NCBI RefSeq assembly: GCF_019880305.1
Contig: NZ_CP082301.1
Location: 2,604,001-2,668,000 of the forward strand
Direction of reading: 5' to 3'
DNA: 64,000 nt
Source: Streptomyces decoyicus
GTDB taxonomy: Bacteria; Actinomycetota; Actinomycetes; Streptomycetales; Streptomycetaceae
Notes under the pieces: generated by a model
Seen by the model: the letters and a program-made list of their open reading frames with translations, nothing else
Database searches by the model: none
What the model was told of the DNA's origin: nothing
In this document: positions 15,126 through 23,434 of the stretch, in pieces
Numbering within the stretch: position 1 is the first letter of the stretch
Layout: each line of letters opens with the position of its first letter
Position numbers and translations under genes: made by a program

Positions 15126-15202
15126 CCCGTAGGGGAAGGCCGGCCCCCGTGCGGGAAGACCTGTCCCCGTAGGGGAAGACCTGTCCCCCGTCATGGGGAA
15201 CC
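15126..15202. repeat. Four tandem 20-bp hairpin-forming repeats after dgoD
   Basis: Units at 15,126, 15,146, 15,166 and 15,186 share CCCGTAGGGGAAGACCTGTC with small changes. Each contains a self-complementary TCCCCGTAGGGGA core. They begin 7 nt after the dgoD stop and could act as a terminator or mRNA-processing signal. The remainder of the 15,120-15,428 gap shows no gene and no clear promoter. Confidence 0.65.
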
Positions 15203-15428
15203 GGTGACTCCGGTAGCGGGTCACCCCGCCCCCCGGTGCCCGGCACCCGCGACCCGGTACCGGCGACGAACACGCAGGTCAACCCCAACGCTCCAGGCTT
15301 GTCCCATGCTGCACACTCCACCCGCCCGTCCCTCCGGCCCGGAATAATCGAAGGTGTCACCCGCGCGCCCGAACGACCCAGCCGCGCAGTACGCACGCGG
15401 CGGGGTGCAGGAGAAAGCAGGAAACGCC

Positions 15429-16049
15429 ATGGACCTCAGCACAGCGCTCCGGACCGAGCGGCTGGTCGCCATCATCCGGGGCAAGGATGCGGAGGCGTCC
15501 TTCCGTACGGTCATGGCGCTTGCGGAAGCGGGCCTGCCACTGATCGAGATCTCGCTCAGCGGACACGACGCCCTCACCGTGATCCGACGGGCGCGCGCCG
15601 AGCTCGGCGACGCGGCCTGGCTCGGCGCCGGCACCGTCCTGACCGCGTCCGACGCCCGGTGCGCCGCCGAAGCGGGGGCGAATCTCATCGTCACGCCCGG
15701 TCTGGGGGCCGGTCTGGAGGAGTCCGTACGCCAGGGGCTGCCGACGCTCGCCGGAGTGATGACGCCGTCCGAGGTGATCGCGGCCGATGCGCTGGGTGTC
15801 TCGGCCCTGAAGCTGTTCCCGGCGTCGGTCGGCGGGCCCGCGTATCTGCGGGCGCTGCGCGCTCCCTTCCCCGAGCTGCCGTTCGTGCCGGTCGGTGGCG
15901 TGGACGCGGCCGCCGCACAGGCGTACTTCGCCGCCGGGGCGGTCGCGGTGGGAGTCGGCTCGCCGCTGATCGGGGACGCGGCGGACGGCGGCGATCTGGA
16001 CGGGCTGCGCAAGCGCGCGGCGGAGTTCAGGGCGGTGTGCGCACGATGA
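15429..16049 (+). CDS. 2-dehydro-3-deoxy-6-phosphogalactonate/-gluconate aldolase
   Basis: The 206-residue protein is a full-length class I KDPG/KDPGal aldolase: the Schiff-base lysine is K128 in L-K-L-F-P-A-S, the acid/base region is I-E-I-S (E40), and the phosphate-binding loop is V-G-G-V-D-A with G-V-G-S-P-L. It splits the 6-phosphorylated keto-deoxy sugar into pyruvate and glyceraldehyde 3-phosphate in the cytosol. ATG 15,429 lies behind an AGGAAA site. Its TGA overlaps the kinase ATG. Galactonate versus gluconate specificity cannot be read from sequence; the dgoD neighbour favours galactonate. Confidence 0.85.
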   Translation: MDLSTALRTERLVAIIRGKDAEASFRTVMALAEAGLPLIEISLSGHDALTVIRRARAELGDAAWLGAGTVLTASDARCAAEAGANLIVTPGLGAGLEESVRQGLPTLAGVMTPSEVIAADALGVSALKLFPASVGGPAYLRALRAPFPELPFVPVGGVDAAAAQAYFAAGAVAVGVGSPLIGDAADGGDLDGLRKRAAEFRAVCAR

Positions 16050-17293
16050 CGGGACAGCCGAATTCCGGCGGCGGGGAGGACGCGCAGCGAGGGGGCGCAG
16101 TTCCCCGGCCCGCGGCCACCTCGGGCCGTCCACGGGTGCCCCGGCAACCGGGGCGCCCGGACGTCCTCACCTTCGGCGAGACCATGGTCGCGCTCCGCGG
16201 CAGCGGACCGCTGAAGCTCGGCGGCACGATGCATGTCTCCATCGCCGGAGCGGAAAGCAATGTCGCGATCGGCCTGGCCCGGCTCGGGCACGACGTCCGA
16301 TGGGCGGGCGCGGTCGGCGAGGACGAGGCCGGGGAACTGGTACTGCGTACGCTGCGCGCCGAGGGCATCGAGGTGTCCGGCGCCTCGACCGATCCCGGTG
16401 CCCCGACCGGGCTGCTCCTCTTCGAGCCGCGGCTGCCCGAGGTCACCCGGGTGCACTACTACCGTGCGGGATCGGCCGGCTCACGGCTCACGGCAGGCGT
16501 GGTCGAGCGCGCCTTCTCCGCCGCCCCGCCCCGCGTGCTGCACCTGACGGGCATCACCCCGGCCCTGAGCCCCACGGCCCACTCGGCGGCCCGGCACTCC
16601 CTCCAACTCGCCAAGGACCACGGCTCGTTGGTCTGCCTCGATGTCAATTTCCGCGCTCGGCTCTGGACCGCCGAGCAGGCCGCCGGGATCCTGCGCGAGT
16701 GGATTCCCTACGTGGATGTCTTGATCGCCTCCGATGACGAGCTGCCGCTCTGCCTGCCGGAAGGGGCAGGTGGGGAGGGGCCACCGGGTGAGGCAGGGGC
16801 GCCGGGTGAGGCCGGATCGGCAGGGGCGCCGGGCGGGGCAGGGTCGCCGGGCGGGCCCCAGGGAGTCGAGGGGGCACAGGGGGCCGAGGGCGTACAGGGG
16901 CCCGAGAGGGCGCAGGAAGCCGAGAGGACGCCCCAAGGAGCCACCCACGACACCGCCGCCACCCTTGCGTCGCAGGCCAAGCTCCTGCTGGATCTGGGGG
17001 TCGGCGAGGTCGTGGTCAAGCTCGGCGCGGACGGGGCGACGGCCTTCACCCACGGCGGATCCCTGCACCAGCCCGCCAAGGCGGTACGGGCCGTGGATGC
17101 CGTGGGTGCCGGCGACGCCTTCGTGGCGGGCTATCTGTCGGCCCTGCTGGACGACGAGGAGCCGGCCGGTTGCCTGGAGCGCGCCGTCACCACCGGAGCG
17201 TTCGCGGTCGCGTCCCGCGGCGACTGGGAAGGCGCGCCGACCCGTTCGGAGCTGGGCATGCTGGGCGCGCCGCCCGGCACCGTCGTCCGCTGA
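16046..17293 (+). CDS. PfkB-family 2-keto-3-deoxy-sugar-acid kinase with collagen-like insertion
   Basis: The 415-residue ribokinase-fold protein has an N-terminal motif V-L-T-F-G-E-T-M-V-A-L, sugar-binding G-A-E-S-N-V-A-I-G-L-A-R-L-G and the catalytic D-A-V-G-A-G-D-A-F near residue 350. It would phosphorylate the dehydratase product before aldol cleavage. Start ATG 16,046 overlaps the aldolase stop (ATGA). It is longer than the usual 310-340 residues because of a disordered N-terminal extension and a Gly-x-y insert (about 240-303, G-E-A-G-A-P-G-E-A-G style) between the E-D-E-L-P-type loop and the next helix. The insert replaces nothing catalytic, so activity is probably kept. Confidence 0.8.
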   Translation: MTGQPNSGGGEDAQRGGAVPRPAATSGRPRVPRQPGRPDVLTFGETMVALRGSGPLKLGGTMHVSIAGAESNVAIGLARLGHDVRWAGAVGEDEAGELVLRTLRAEGIEVSGASTDPGAPTGLLLFEPRLPEVTRVHYYRAGSAGSRLTAGVVERAFSAAPPRVLHLTGITPALSPTAHSAARHSLQLAKDHGSLVCLDVNFRARLWTAEQAAGILREWIPYVDVLIASDDELPLCLPEGAGGEGPPGEAGAPGEAGSAGAPGGAGSPGGPQGVEGAQGAEGVQGPERAQEAERTPQGATHDTAATLASQAKLLLDLGVGEVVVKLGADGATAFTHGGSLHQPAKAVRAVDAVGAGDAFVAGYLSALLDDEEPAGCLERAVTTGAFAVASRGDWEGAPTRSELGMLGAPPGTVVR

Positions 17294-17318
17294 GGAGCGC
17301 CACGGCTAACCTGTGCCC

Positions 17319-17528
17319 ATGCCCCGTTACGAATACCGGTGCCGCCCCTGCGGCTCCACCTTCGAGCTGAACCGGCCGATGGCCGAGTCCTCCGCCCCGG
17401 CCGTCTGCCCCCAGGGCCACGAGGACACCGTGAAGCTCCTCTCCACGGTCGCCGTCGGCGGCTCCGCAACCGCTCCTGCCCCGAAGGGCGGGGGCGGTGG
17501 CTGCTGCGGAGGCGGTTGCTGCGGCTGA
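17319..17528 (+). CDS. FmdB-family small zinc-ribbon protein
   Basis: ATG 17,319 begins 69 residues: M-P-R-Y-E-Y-R-C-R-P-C-G with a second C-P-x-G-H pair, the FmdB/CxxC_CXXC_SSSS zinc ribbon. A C-terminal Gly/Cys tail (C-C-G-G-G-C-C-G) follows. The role of FmdB proteins is uncertain (regulatory or metal binding). It follows the kinase by 25 nt, and a link to sugar-acid catabolism is not established. Confidence 0.8.
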   Translation: MPRYEYRCRPCGSTFELNRPMAESSAPAVCPQGHEDTVKLLSTVAVGGSATAPAPKGGGGGCCGGGCCG

Positions 17529-17666
17529 GGCCGAGGCGCGTCCCGGGGCCCGGCCGTGACACGTCCCGGCGGAGCACTGCGGAGCGGGCCCCGCCATGTC
17601 CGGGGCAGGGCCGGGGCCGCGGTCTGAGGCCGTGCCCCGTTGCCATGCTCCTGAGGCCTCGGCTCG

Positions 17667-18326
17667 CTACCGCTTGCGCGCCAGCGTCACGCCGTCCGCC
17701 ACCGTGAGGATCACCGCCTCCATACGGTCGTCCTCCACGACGTGGTCGTTGAACGCCCTGATCGCCAGGGCCGACCCGGTTGCCGCCGGGTCGGCAACCT
17801 CCCCGTGGTACAGCACGTTGTCCGCCACGATCAGGCCCCCCGGCCGCAGCCGGGGCACCAGCTCTTCCCAGTAGGCGATGTAGCCGCCCTTGTCCGCGTC
17901 GAGATAGGCGAGATCGATGTGGGGGCTGGCCGGCATCGCCCGCAGCGTCTCCAGCGCGGGCGCGATCCGCAGCTGAATACGGTCCCCGACACCGGCCTTC
18001 GCCCATGCCTCCCGGCCGTACGCCGTCCACTCCTCGGACACATCGCAGGCGATCAGCGTGCCGTCCGCGGGCAGCGCCTGAGCCATGGACAGCGCCGAGA
18101 ACCCGGTGAAGGTCCCCACCTCGACGACATGCCGGGCCCCGATCAGCCGCACCAGGAACGCCAGCAGCGGCCCCTGCTCCTCCGCCGACTGCATCCCCGC
18201 CGCCTCGGGAAACTGTTGGCGGGTGATCTCCACGATGTCCCGCTGTACGGCGTCCAACGGTGGGTTGTGGGCGAGGATGTAGTCGTACATCTCCGCCGTG
18301 ATCGGCGTGCTCTTGGACTCAGCCAC
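17667..18326 (-). CDS. SAM-dependent O-methyltransferase (cation-dependent, CCoAMT type)
   Basis: The 219-residue protein has the SAM-binding V-E-V-G-T-F-T-G-F-S-A-L and the metal-binding D-A-D-K-G-G-Y with a later V-A-D-N-V-L-Y-H-G, all typical of divalent-cation-dependent catechol or caffeoyl-CoA O-methyltransferases. The substrate is unknown. It is transcribed in the same direction as the HAD/PRTase/lyase operon, 205 nt downstream of it, so it may or may not belong to the Ter-associated biosynthetic group. Confidence 0.85.
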   Translation of the reverse strand: MAESKSTPITAEMYDYILAHNPPLDAVQRDIVEITRQQFPEAAGMQSAEEQGPLLAFLVRLIGARHVVEVGTFTGFSALSMAQALPADGTLIACDVSEEWTAYGREAWAKAGVGDRIQLRIAPALETLRAMPASPHIDLAYLDADKGGYIAYWEELVPRLRPGGLIVADNVLYHGEVADPAATGSALAIRAFNDHVVEDDRMEAVILTVADGVTLARKR

Positions 18327-18531
18327 GGGCTCTCCTCTTGATCAAGGATTGCGGTCTCGGCCGATCACCGGACGATGCAGCCGACCGCCTCGCGAGACTA
18401 ACCCGAGCCCCACCTCCACCGGCCGCTATTCGCCCGCTCCGCCTGCGTGCCGACCCTCGCTCGTGGAGGTGCGTTCGAGGGTGGCCTTGGGGCGGCCGCG
18501 ACGGCGGTGGCGGTCTCTGCGGCCGCCCGGG

Positions 18532-19353
18532 TCAGCCGGCGTGGCCCGGGGATGCGGCGCCGCGGAGGAAGGCCCGCACGATCTCCTCGCCCGCCGCGAC
18601 ACCCCGCTCGTCGAGCGCCGTGACATGAGGGGCGTGCCAGCCGGAGTCCGCCAGCTCGCCGTGGCCGGGCCGCCATCCGCGGTCCGCGGCCAGCAGCAGA
18701 TCCGCGTCGAGAAGAGAGTCCCCGGCCGCGAGGATCTCGGACGCCCCGGTACGGCGCGCCACCTCCGCCACGGCCGCGCTCTTGGTCAACGGCCGCGGCA
18801 CGGCATAGATCTTGCGGCCTTGCAGGGACACGGTCCAACCGCGTTCGTCCGCCCAGCCGGCGAGGTCCTTCACCCAGGTGTCGGGCAGCAGCGGCCGCTC
18901 CACGACCAGATAGGCGAAGAGGTCCTCGGCGATGCGCTCCTTGAGGAGCCAGGCCGGGTCGGCGGTGCGGACGAGGTGCGCGCGGATCTCGTCCAGAGGG
19001 GCGCACTGCGAGGCCAGCCGCGCGGCGACGGTGCGCTGCCAGTCCGGATCCGACTCGCCCCGTACGAGCAGATGGCCGCCGTTGGCGCAGATGGCGAACT
19101 CCGGTGCCGGTCCGGGGAGATGAATGCGGCCGTACTGCTCCCGGGTGCGGGTGGTGGCCGGCACGAAGGTGGTGCTGCCGGCCAGTTCGGCGAGCAGCCC
19201 GGCGGCCGTCTCCGTCATATAGGACAGTGGCTTGCGCTCGTATGTCTCGACACACAGGAGCCGGGGGGCCTCGGCATCGGGCATGGCGAGACCCAGCGCG
19301 GCGGCCGAATAGATCAGGGTGCGGTCGAGGTCGCTGGCGACGAGGGCGCTCAT
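18532..19353 (-). CDS. HAD-superfamily phosphatase of the Ter-associated operon
   Basis: The 273-residue protein has HAD motif I D-L-D-R-T-L (D8, D10), a Cof-type cap and motif IV G-D-S-L-L-D-A-D. The conserved K in the P-L-T-K-S-A-A region fits motif III. Its ATG overlaps the stop of the large phosphoribosyltransferase gene by one base, so they are translated together. HAD phosphatases are a fixed part of the proposed Ter nucleoside-metabolite module, where one would dephosphorylate the product; the substrate is unknown. Confidence 0.8.
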   Translation of the reverse strand: MSALVASDLDRTLIYSAAALGLAMPDAEAPRLLCVETYERKPLSYMTETAAGLLAELAGSTTFVPATTRTREQYGRIHLPGPAPEFAICANGGHLLVRGESDPDWQRTVAARLASQCAPLDEIRAHLVRTADPAWLLKERIAEDLFAYLVVERPLLPDTWVKDLAGWADERGWTVSLQGRKIYAVPRPLTKSAAVAEVARRTGASEILAAGDSLLDADLLLAADRGWRPGHGELADSGWHAPHVTALDERGVAAGEEIVRAFLRGAASPGHAG

Positions 19354-22037
19354 CAGGAGGTCACCGCCTTGCCGTCGGCACCCGTGGCTCCGCGGGTGAA
19401 GCGGGGGTGGATCAGCCCGACACAGGTATAGGGCAGTTCGTCGACCTCTTCGACGGGCACGCCCCGTTGTTCCGCCAGGAGGCGCACATGATCGAGGTCG
19501 GCCCCGGCCCCCTGCCGGGCCAGGATCTTCCAGGGGACCCGGCGCAGCAGTACGCGCGTGGTCTCGCCGACCCCGGGCTTCACGAGATTGACGTCGTGGA
19601 TGCCGTACTCCTCGCTGATCCGCTCGACGGCCGCCCAGCCCTCCCAGGTGGGAGCCCGGTCGGCGGCGGCCAGCTCCTTCACCTCCGCGGCGACTTCCGC
19701 GGCCACGTCGTCGAAACGGGCGCTGACCGCGTCCAGGAACGCGCGCGACACATCGGTCGCGGCCAGGTCGCGGTAGAACTTCGCGCCGTGGAAGTCGTCC
19801 GGTCCCACGAGGTCGTCGCGCAGGACGGTGCGGGATATGAGGCCGGAGACAGTGGAGTTGAGGCAGGCGGACGGGATGAGGAAGTCGTCCCGGGTGCCAT
19901 AGGTGTCGACACAGCCGCCGGGGTCGGCCAGCACGGCGATCCGCGGGTCGAAGCCCGGGAAGTCCTCCAGGGCCTGGGCGAGTTCGCGGGTGATGGCCCC
20001 CTTGCCGGTCCAGCCGTCCACGAAGACGACATCCGCCGGGTCGTGATGGGCGGCCAGCCAGCGCAGCGCGGTGGTGTCGATGCCCCGGCCACGGACGATC
20101 GAGACCGCGTAGTGCGGGACCTCCACGCCGTGGGCGTGCAGCGCCCAGCGGCGCATCAGCACCCCGACGGGTGTTCCGGCCCGCGCCAGCGACACCAGCA
20201 CGGGGCGCGGGCTGCGTTCCGCGAGCACCGTCTCGGTGACGGTCCCGACGGCCCGCGCGATCCGGCTCGCGGAGGTCCGCAGCGCGCTGTGGAACAGCGC
20301 CTGGTACTGCTCGTTCGGCTGGTATTCGACGGGCAGCGACTCCGCGTAGTGGGCACCACCGCGCTGAATCGCCTCCTCGCGTTCCTCGGTCGGCGCTTCC
20401 AGCGTGACGTCGGAAAGGTCCTGGAGCAGCCAGCCGACCTCGTCGGCGGTGTAGGAGGAGAAGGCGGGGCCGCGCAGCGGCTCGGGGAGGGGCATGGATC
20501 CGGCCTGTGGTTGCGGGGCGTACGAGGGGACGACCGCGAGCAGCAGCCGGTCGGTGTGTGCGGCGAGCCGGTCCAGCAGACCGTCGGCGGCGTGCAGCTC
20601 CGGGAGGTCGCCGTGCGAGTCCACGACGGCCACGATGGCGTCGAAGCGGCGCTCCGGGTCGGTGCCGGCCGCGACGTTGTAGGCGTACCGCTCCCCCGGT
20701 CCGTCGGCCGGCTCGTCGTGGGCGGGGAAGGAGAGCCGGGTCCGTATCGCGTAACCCGGGTCATCGACGGCGAGCACCGGCGACCGGGTGGTGGTGGAGA
20801 AGAAGATGCCCGTGCCCCCGGCCGGGGCGGACAGCCGACCGGGGCGTGGCACGAGGGCGCCGTGCCCCGCGCCGGTGCCGTCGTCCGTCGTCGAGGTGGC
20901 GCCGCGCTCCTTCCCGGTCATGAGAGCGTCCAGGGCCTCGGCTATCCGCAGCGGCGCGTACATCAACTCCTCGTTGCCGAGGACGAGGATGCGGCGGGCG
21001 CCGTCCAGCTGTTGGGCGATCCGGATCGCCATGCCCGGAAGTGCGGCCTCCAGCCGTTCGCGGTGCGCCGGTGTGAAACCGTGCCGCCCGCCGTCCGGCA
21101 GCCCGGCGGGCCAGCCGAGGTCCACCCGTACGACATCCGCACCACGGCCGCCGGCCGCCGGCGCAGCACCCGCCGGACCGGACTCGGCATCAGCGGGTTC
21201 GGACCCAGCAGATGCGGAACCGGCGGACACGGGGCCCGCGCCCTCGGACGTACTCCCTGACGTGCTCCCCGTGGCAGGCGCCGGGGCCTGCGCCGCAAGG
21301 GCCTCCTGCGCGGCGACGAGTTCCTGGCCGCGGGTGAGGACGTCCGCGGGCAGGCGTACACCGCCGGCGGCCAGGGCCACGAGGTCGACGCGGGCGCCCA
21401 GTTCCGCGGCGAACTTCTCCAGACGGCTGCGGTCCGCGTCGGAGCGCATATCGACGAGGGCGACGACCACGTACCGCTCGCGGGGGAAGCGCGCATGCAG
21501 CGCCTTGATCGTGTTCAGGACCGTCCGGCCGGTGGAGAACTCGTCGTCGACGAGCACCAACGGGCCGTCCCCGGCGAGGAGTTCGCGGTCCTCGGGGAGC
21601 AACAGATGCGAGGTGGCGTGGCTGTGCTCCTCTTCGAACCCGCCCACCTGCGCCACGCCCGCCACGGGCCGGCGGGTGGAGTGCAGATAGGGCGCGAGCG
21701 CCAAGCCGTCGGCCACCGAATGCCCCAGGCCGGTGGCGGTCTCGGCGTAGCCCAGGACGACGGAGCGGGCCGCGGCCTCGTCGCCCAGCAGCTTCCGCAC
21801 CCGAAGCCCCAGCCCGTAGCCGGCGCCATGGACCACACCCGGTCGCTGTGGCACGTGCTTGCCGAGCACGTTCGACACGAGCAGATGGGCCCGCTTGGGG
21901 TTGCGCCGCAGCGCAAGTCCCAGCAGTTCCGACAGCTCGTCCCCGCCGCTCAGCGAGACTCCGAGCCGACCGGCGACCCATTCTCCCGTCCAGACCACGC
22001 GTTCCGTCTCCTCCGTCGTAGCGTTCATGTCATTCAC
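19353..22037 (-). CDS. Phosphoribosyltransferase-TRSP-StiP-PELOTA fusion of Ter stress module
   Basis: This 894-residue protein appears to combine functions often encoded by two genes. Residues about 20-240 form an orotate-type phosphoribosyltransferase with PRPP loop V-L-V-D-D-E-F-S-T-G-R-T (161-172). A Ser/Gly/Ala linker (250-300) follows, then a TRSP domain with the literal T-R-S-P motif (417-420). From about 525 the pattern S-S-Y-x-x-D-E-V-G-W-L-L and the Cys-containing I-P-S-A-C-L-N-S-T-V-S-G match StiP-family predicted cysteine proteases. The C-terminal stretch (about 820-875, L-V-K-P-G-V-G-E-T-T-R) resembles a PELOTA RNA-binding domain. It starts 6 nt after the lyase gene and overlaps the HAD gene. 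Domain calls are from memory of Ter-system analyses. Synthesis of a nucleoside-like metabolite is a literature proposal, not shown here. Confidence 0.8.
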   Translation of the reverse strand: MNDMNATTEETERVVWTGEWVAGRLGVSLSGGDELSELLGLALRRNPKRAHLLVSNVLGKHVPQRPGVVHGAGYGLGLRVRKLLGDEAAARSVVLGYAETATGLGHSVADGLALAPYLHSTRRPVAGVAQVGGFEEEHSHATSHLLLPEDRELLAGDGPLVLVDDEFSTGRTVLNTIKALHARFPRERYVVVALVDMRSDADRSRLEKFAAELGARVDLVALAAGGVRLPADVLTRGQELVAAQEALAAQAPAPATGSTSGSTSEGAGPVSAGSASAGSEPADAESGPAGAAPAAGGRGADVVRVDLGWPAGLPDGGRHGFTPAHRERLEAALPGMAIRIAQQLDGARRILVLGNEELMYAPLRIAEALDALMTGKERGATSTTDDGTGAGHGALVPRPGRLSAPAGGTGIFFSTTTRSPVLAVDDPGYAIRTRLSFPAHDEPADGPGERYAYNVAAGTDPERRFDAIVAVVDSHGDLPELHAADGLLDRLAAHTDRLLLAVVPSYAPQPQAGSMPLPEPLRGPAFSSYTADEVGWLLQDLSDVTLEAPTEEREEAIQRGGAHYAESLPVEYQPNEQYQALFHSALRTSASRIARAVGTVTETVLAERSPRPVLVSLARAGTPVGVLMRRWALHAHGVEVPHYAVSIVRGRGIDTTALRWLAAHHDPADVVFVDGWTGKGAITRELAQALEDFPGFDPRIAVLADPGGCVDTYGTRDDFLIPSACLNSTVSGLISRTVLRDDLVGPDDFHGAKFYRDLAATDVSRAFLDAVSARFDDVAAEVAAEVKELAAADRAPTWEGWAAVERISEEYGIHDVNLVKPGVGETTRVLLRRVPWKILARQGAGADLDHVRLLAEQRGVPVEEVDELPYTCVGLIHPRFTRGATGADGKAVTS

Positions 22038-22043
22038 CGCATT

Positions 22044-23216
22044 TCACGTCTGCGGCAGGCTCGCCGTCAGCAGCTCCACGAACCCGATGCCCTCCCGGGC
22101 GACCCCGAACGCCTCGGCGCGCAGCAAGGTCCGCTCGGCCCAGGCCCGGTGCGGCTTCACCTCGTTCATCTTGTTCGTATAGGCGGAGCGCAGAACCCCG
22201 CCGTCGCCACGTTCGGGCCGCAGGATGTCGACCGCGTCGCTGAACTCCTCATGGCTGACGACGGAGAGGGCATGCACCGGCGCGACATGCGAGGGATGGA
22301 TGCAGGTCTTGCCCTGGAGACCGTTCGCACGGTCGAGTTCGATCTCGCGCAGCAGACCGTCCATGTCGTGCTCGATCAGCGCCGTACGCAGCTCCTCGGC
22401 GCGTCCGAGGAACGGGCTGCGTCGCAGCTGCGGCTTGAACATCCGCTCTTGCAGCCGGAAGTACTCCCACACCGGTCCGGTGACCGTGAAGCCCGTGCCG
22501 TCCGCCCGCCCCAGCACATTCACCACGTCGGAGATCACCGAGGCGACGATCTGGACGTCGTACGCCGTCATGTCGGGGGCTCGGCGCAGTCCGTAGGCGG
22601 AGCAGAAGTCCGTGACGCCGAGCCTCAGTGCCAGCACCCGGTCCCGGTACTTGTCCACGGTCGCGGCGATGCCCCGGAGGGTCTCGGCCCGGCTCTCCAG
22701 ATGCAGCAGCTGCGGGGACTCCAGCACCGGCATCGCATACAGCCGTCGGGCGCAGTCGGACTCGGCCGTGGTCAGTGCCTCCAGGAAGGGGCCGCCACGC
22801 TCCTCGGTGAATTTCGGAAGTACAAATCCGGACAGTCTGTGGACGGCAGCGCCCATCCGGCGCACCAGATCCGGTATTTGACCGGGCGTGCGGACGCGGA
22901 TGAACAGCAGCGGAAGGTCCGTGCCCGCGGTGGCCGCCTCGTCGAGAAGGCCGAGCTGCCGCACGAGGTTCTCCTCGCCGGCCTCCACGTCCCCGTCGCT
23001 TATGGAGTCTTCCAGACACAGCACCATGGACTTCACGCCAAGCCCGGCCTGCTTGAGGACATCGGCGGCGAGTCGCGGGCGGGTGGCAGGGCTGTAGAGC
23101 GTGGCACCCAGGGCGACCGCGAGCGTGCGGGCCGGGGAGTCGGCGGTGAACTCCACCGGCTCCTGGTGGAACAGTGCCTTCCGGATGTCGGGCGGAAGAT
23201 GCCCAAAATGACGCAT
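22044..23216 (-). CDS. HpcH/HpaI aldolase / CitE-like lyase of the Ter module
   Basis: The 390-residue TIM-barrel protein has the CitE-type acid motif C-L-E-D-S-I and the late G-K-T-C-I-H-P-S-H signature. A lyase of this class is part of the Ter-linked biosynthetic set together with PRTase, TRSP and HAD proteins. It is the first gene of the minus-strand operon and is divergent from a TerD gene across a 218-nt region with nested inverted repeats. Substrate and product are unknown. A true citrate-lyase role is unlikely without the other citrate lyase subunits. Confidence 0.8.
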   Translation of the reverse strand: MRHFGHLPPDIRKALFHQEPVEFTADSPARTLAVALGATLYSPATRPRLAADVLKQAGLGVKSMVLCLEDSISDGDVEAGEENLVRQLGLLDEAATAGTDLPLLFIRVRTPGQIPDLVRRMGAAVHRLSGFVLPKFTEERGGPFLEALTTAESDCARRLYAMPVLESPQLLHLESRAETLRGIAATVDKYRDRVLALRLGVTDFCSAYGLRRAPDMTAYDVQIVASVISDVVNVLGRADGTGFTVTGPVWEYFRLQERMFKPQLRRSPFLGRAEELRTALIEHDMDGLLREIELDRANGLQGKTCIHPSHVAPVHALSVVSHEEFSDAVDILRPERGDGGVLRSAYTNKMNEVKPHRAWAERTLLRAEAFGVAREGIGFVELLTASLPQT

Positions 23217-23294
23217 ATAACTCCCCGTCTACATGCGGGACCCGGGCACCCCCGCTGCGTCTCGCTGTCTGGATCCAGCCGGTAATCGTACGTG

Positions 23295-23345
23295 CGTGGG
23301 GGCGTGGTTAGTTCCCGCGTGAGTGAAAATCACGTAACCCCCACG
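23295..23345. promoter_or_regulatory. Nested inverted repeats in the lyase/terD divergent promoter region
   Basis: CGTGGGGG (23,295-23,302) pairs with CCCCCACG (23,338-23,345), and inside them CGTGA (23,318-23,322) pairs with TCACG (23,330-23,334). The dyad lies between two divergent Ter genes and is a good candidate for a shared regulator site. The regulator is not in the window. Confidence 0.45.
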
Positions 23346-23434
23346 AGGCACCCAGGTATCCGCCCTCGCGCCCCCGGCACGGCTCGTGGCCCCCCGCGTT
23401 GTCGCTGCGACCTCAGGGAAGGCAGGATTGCCGC

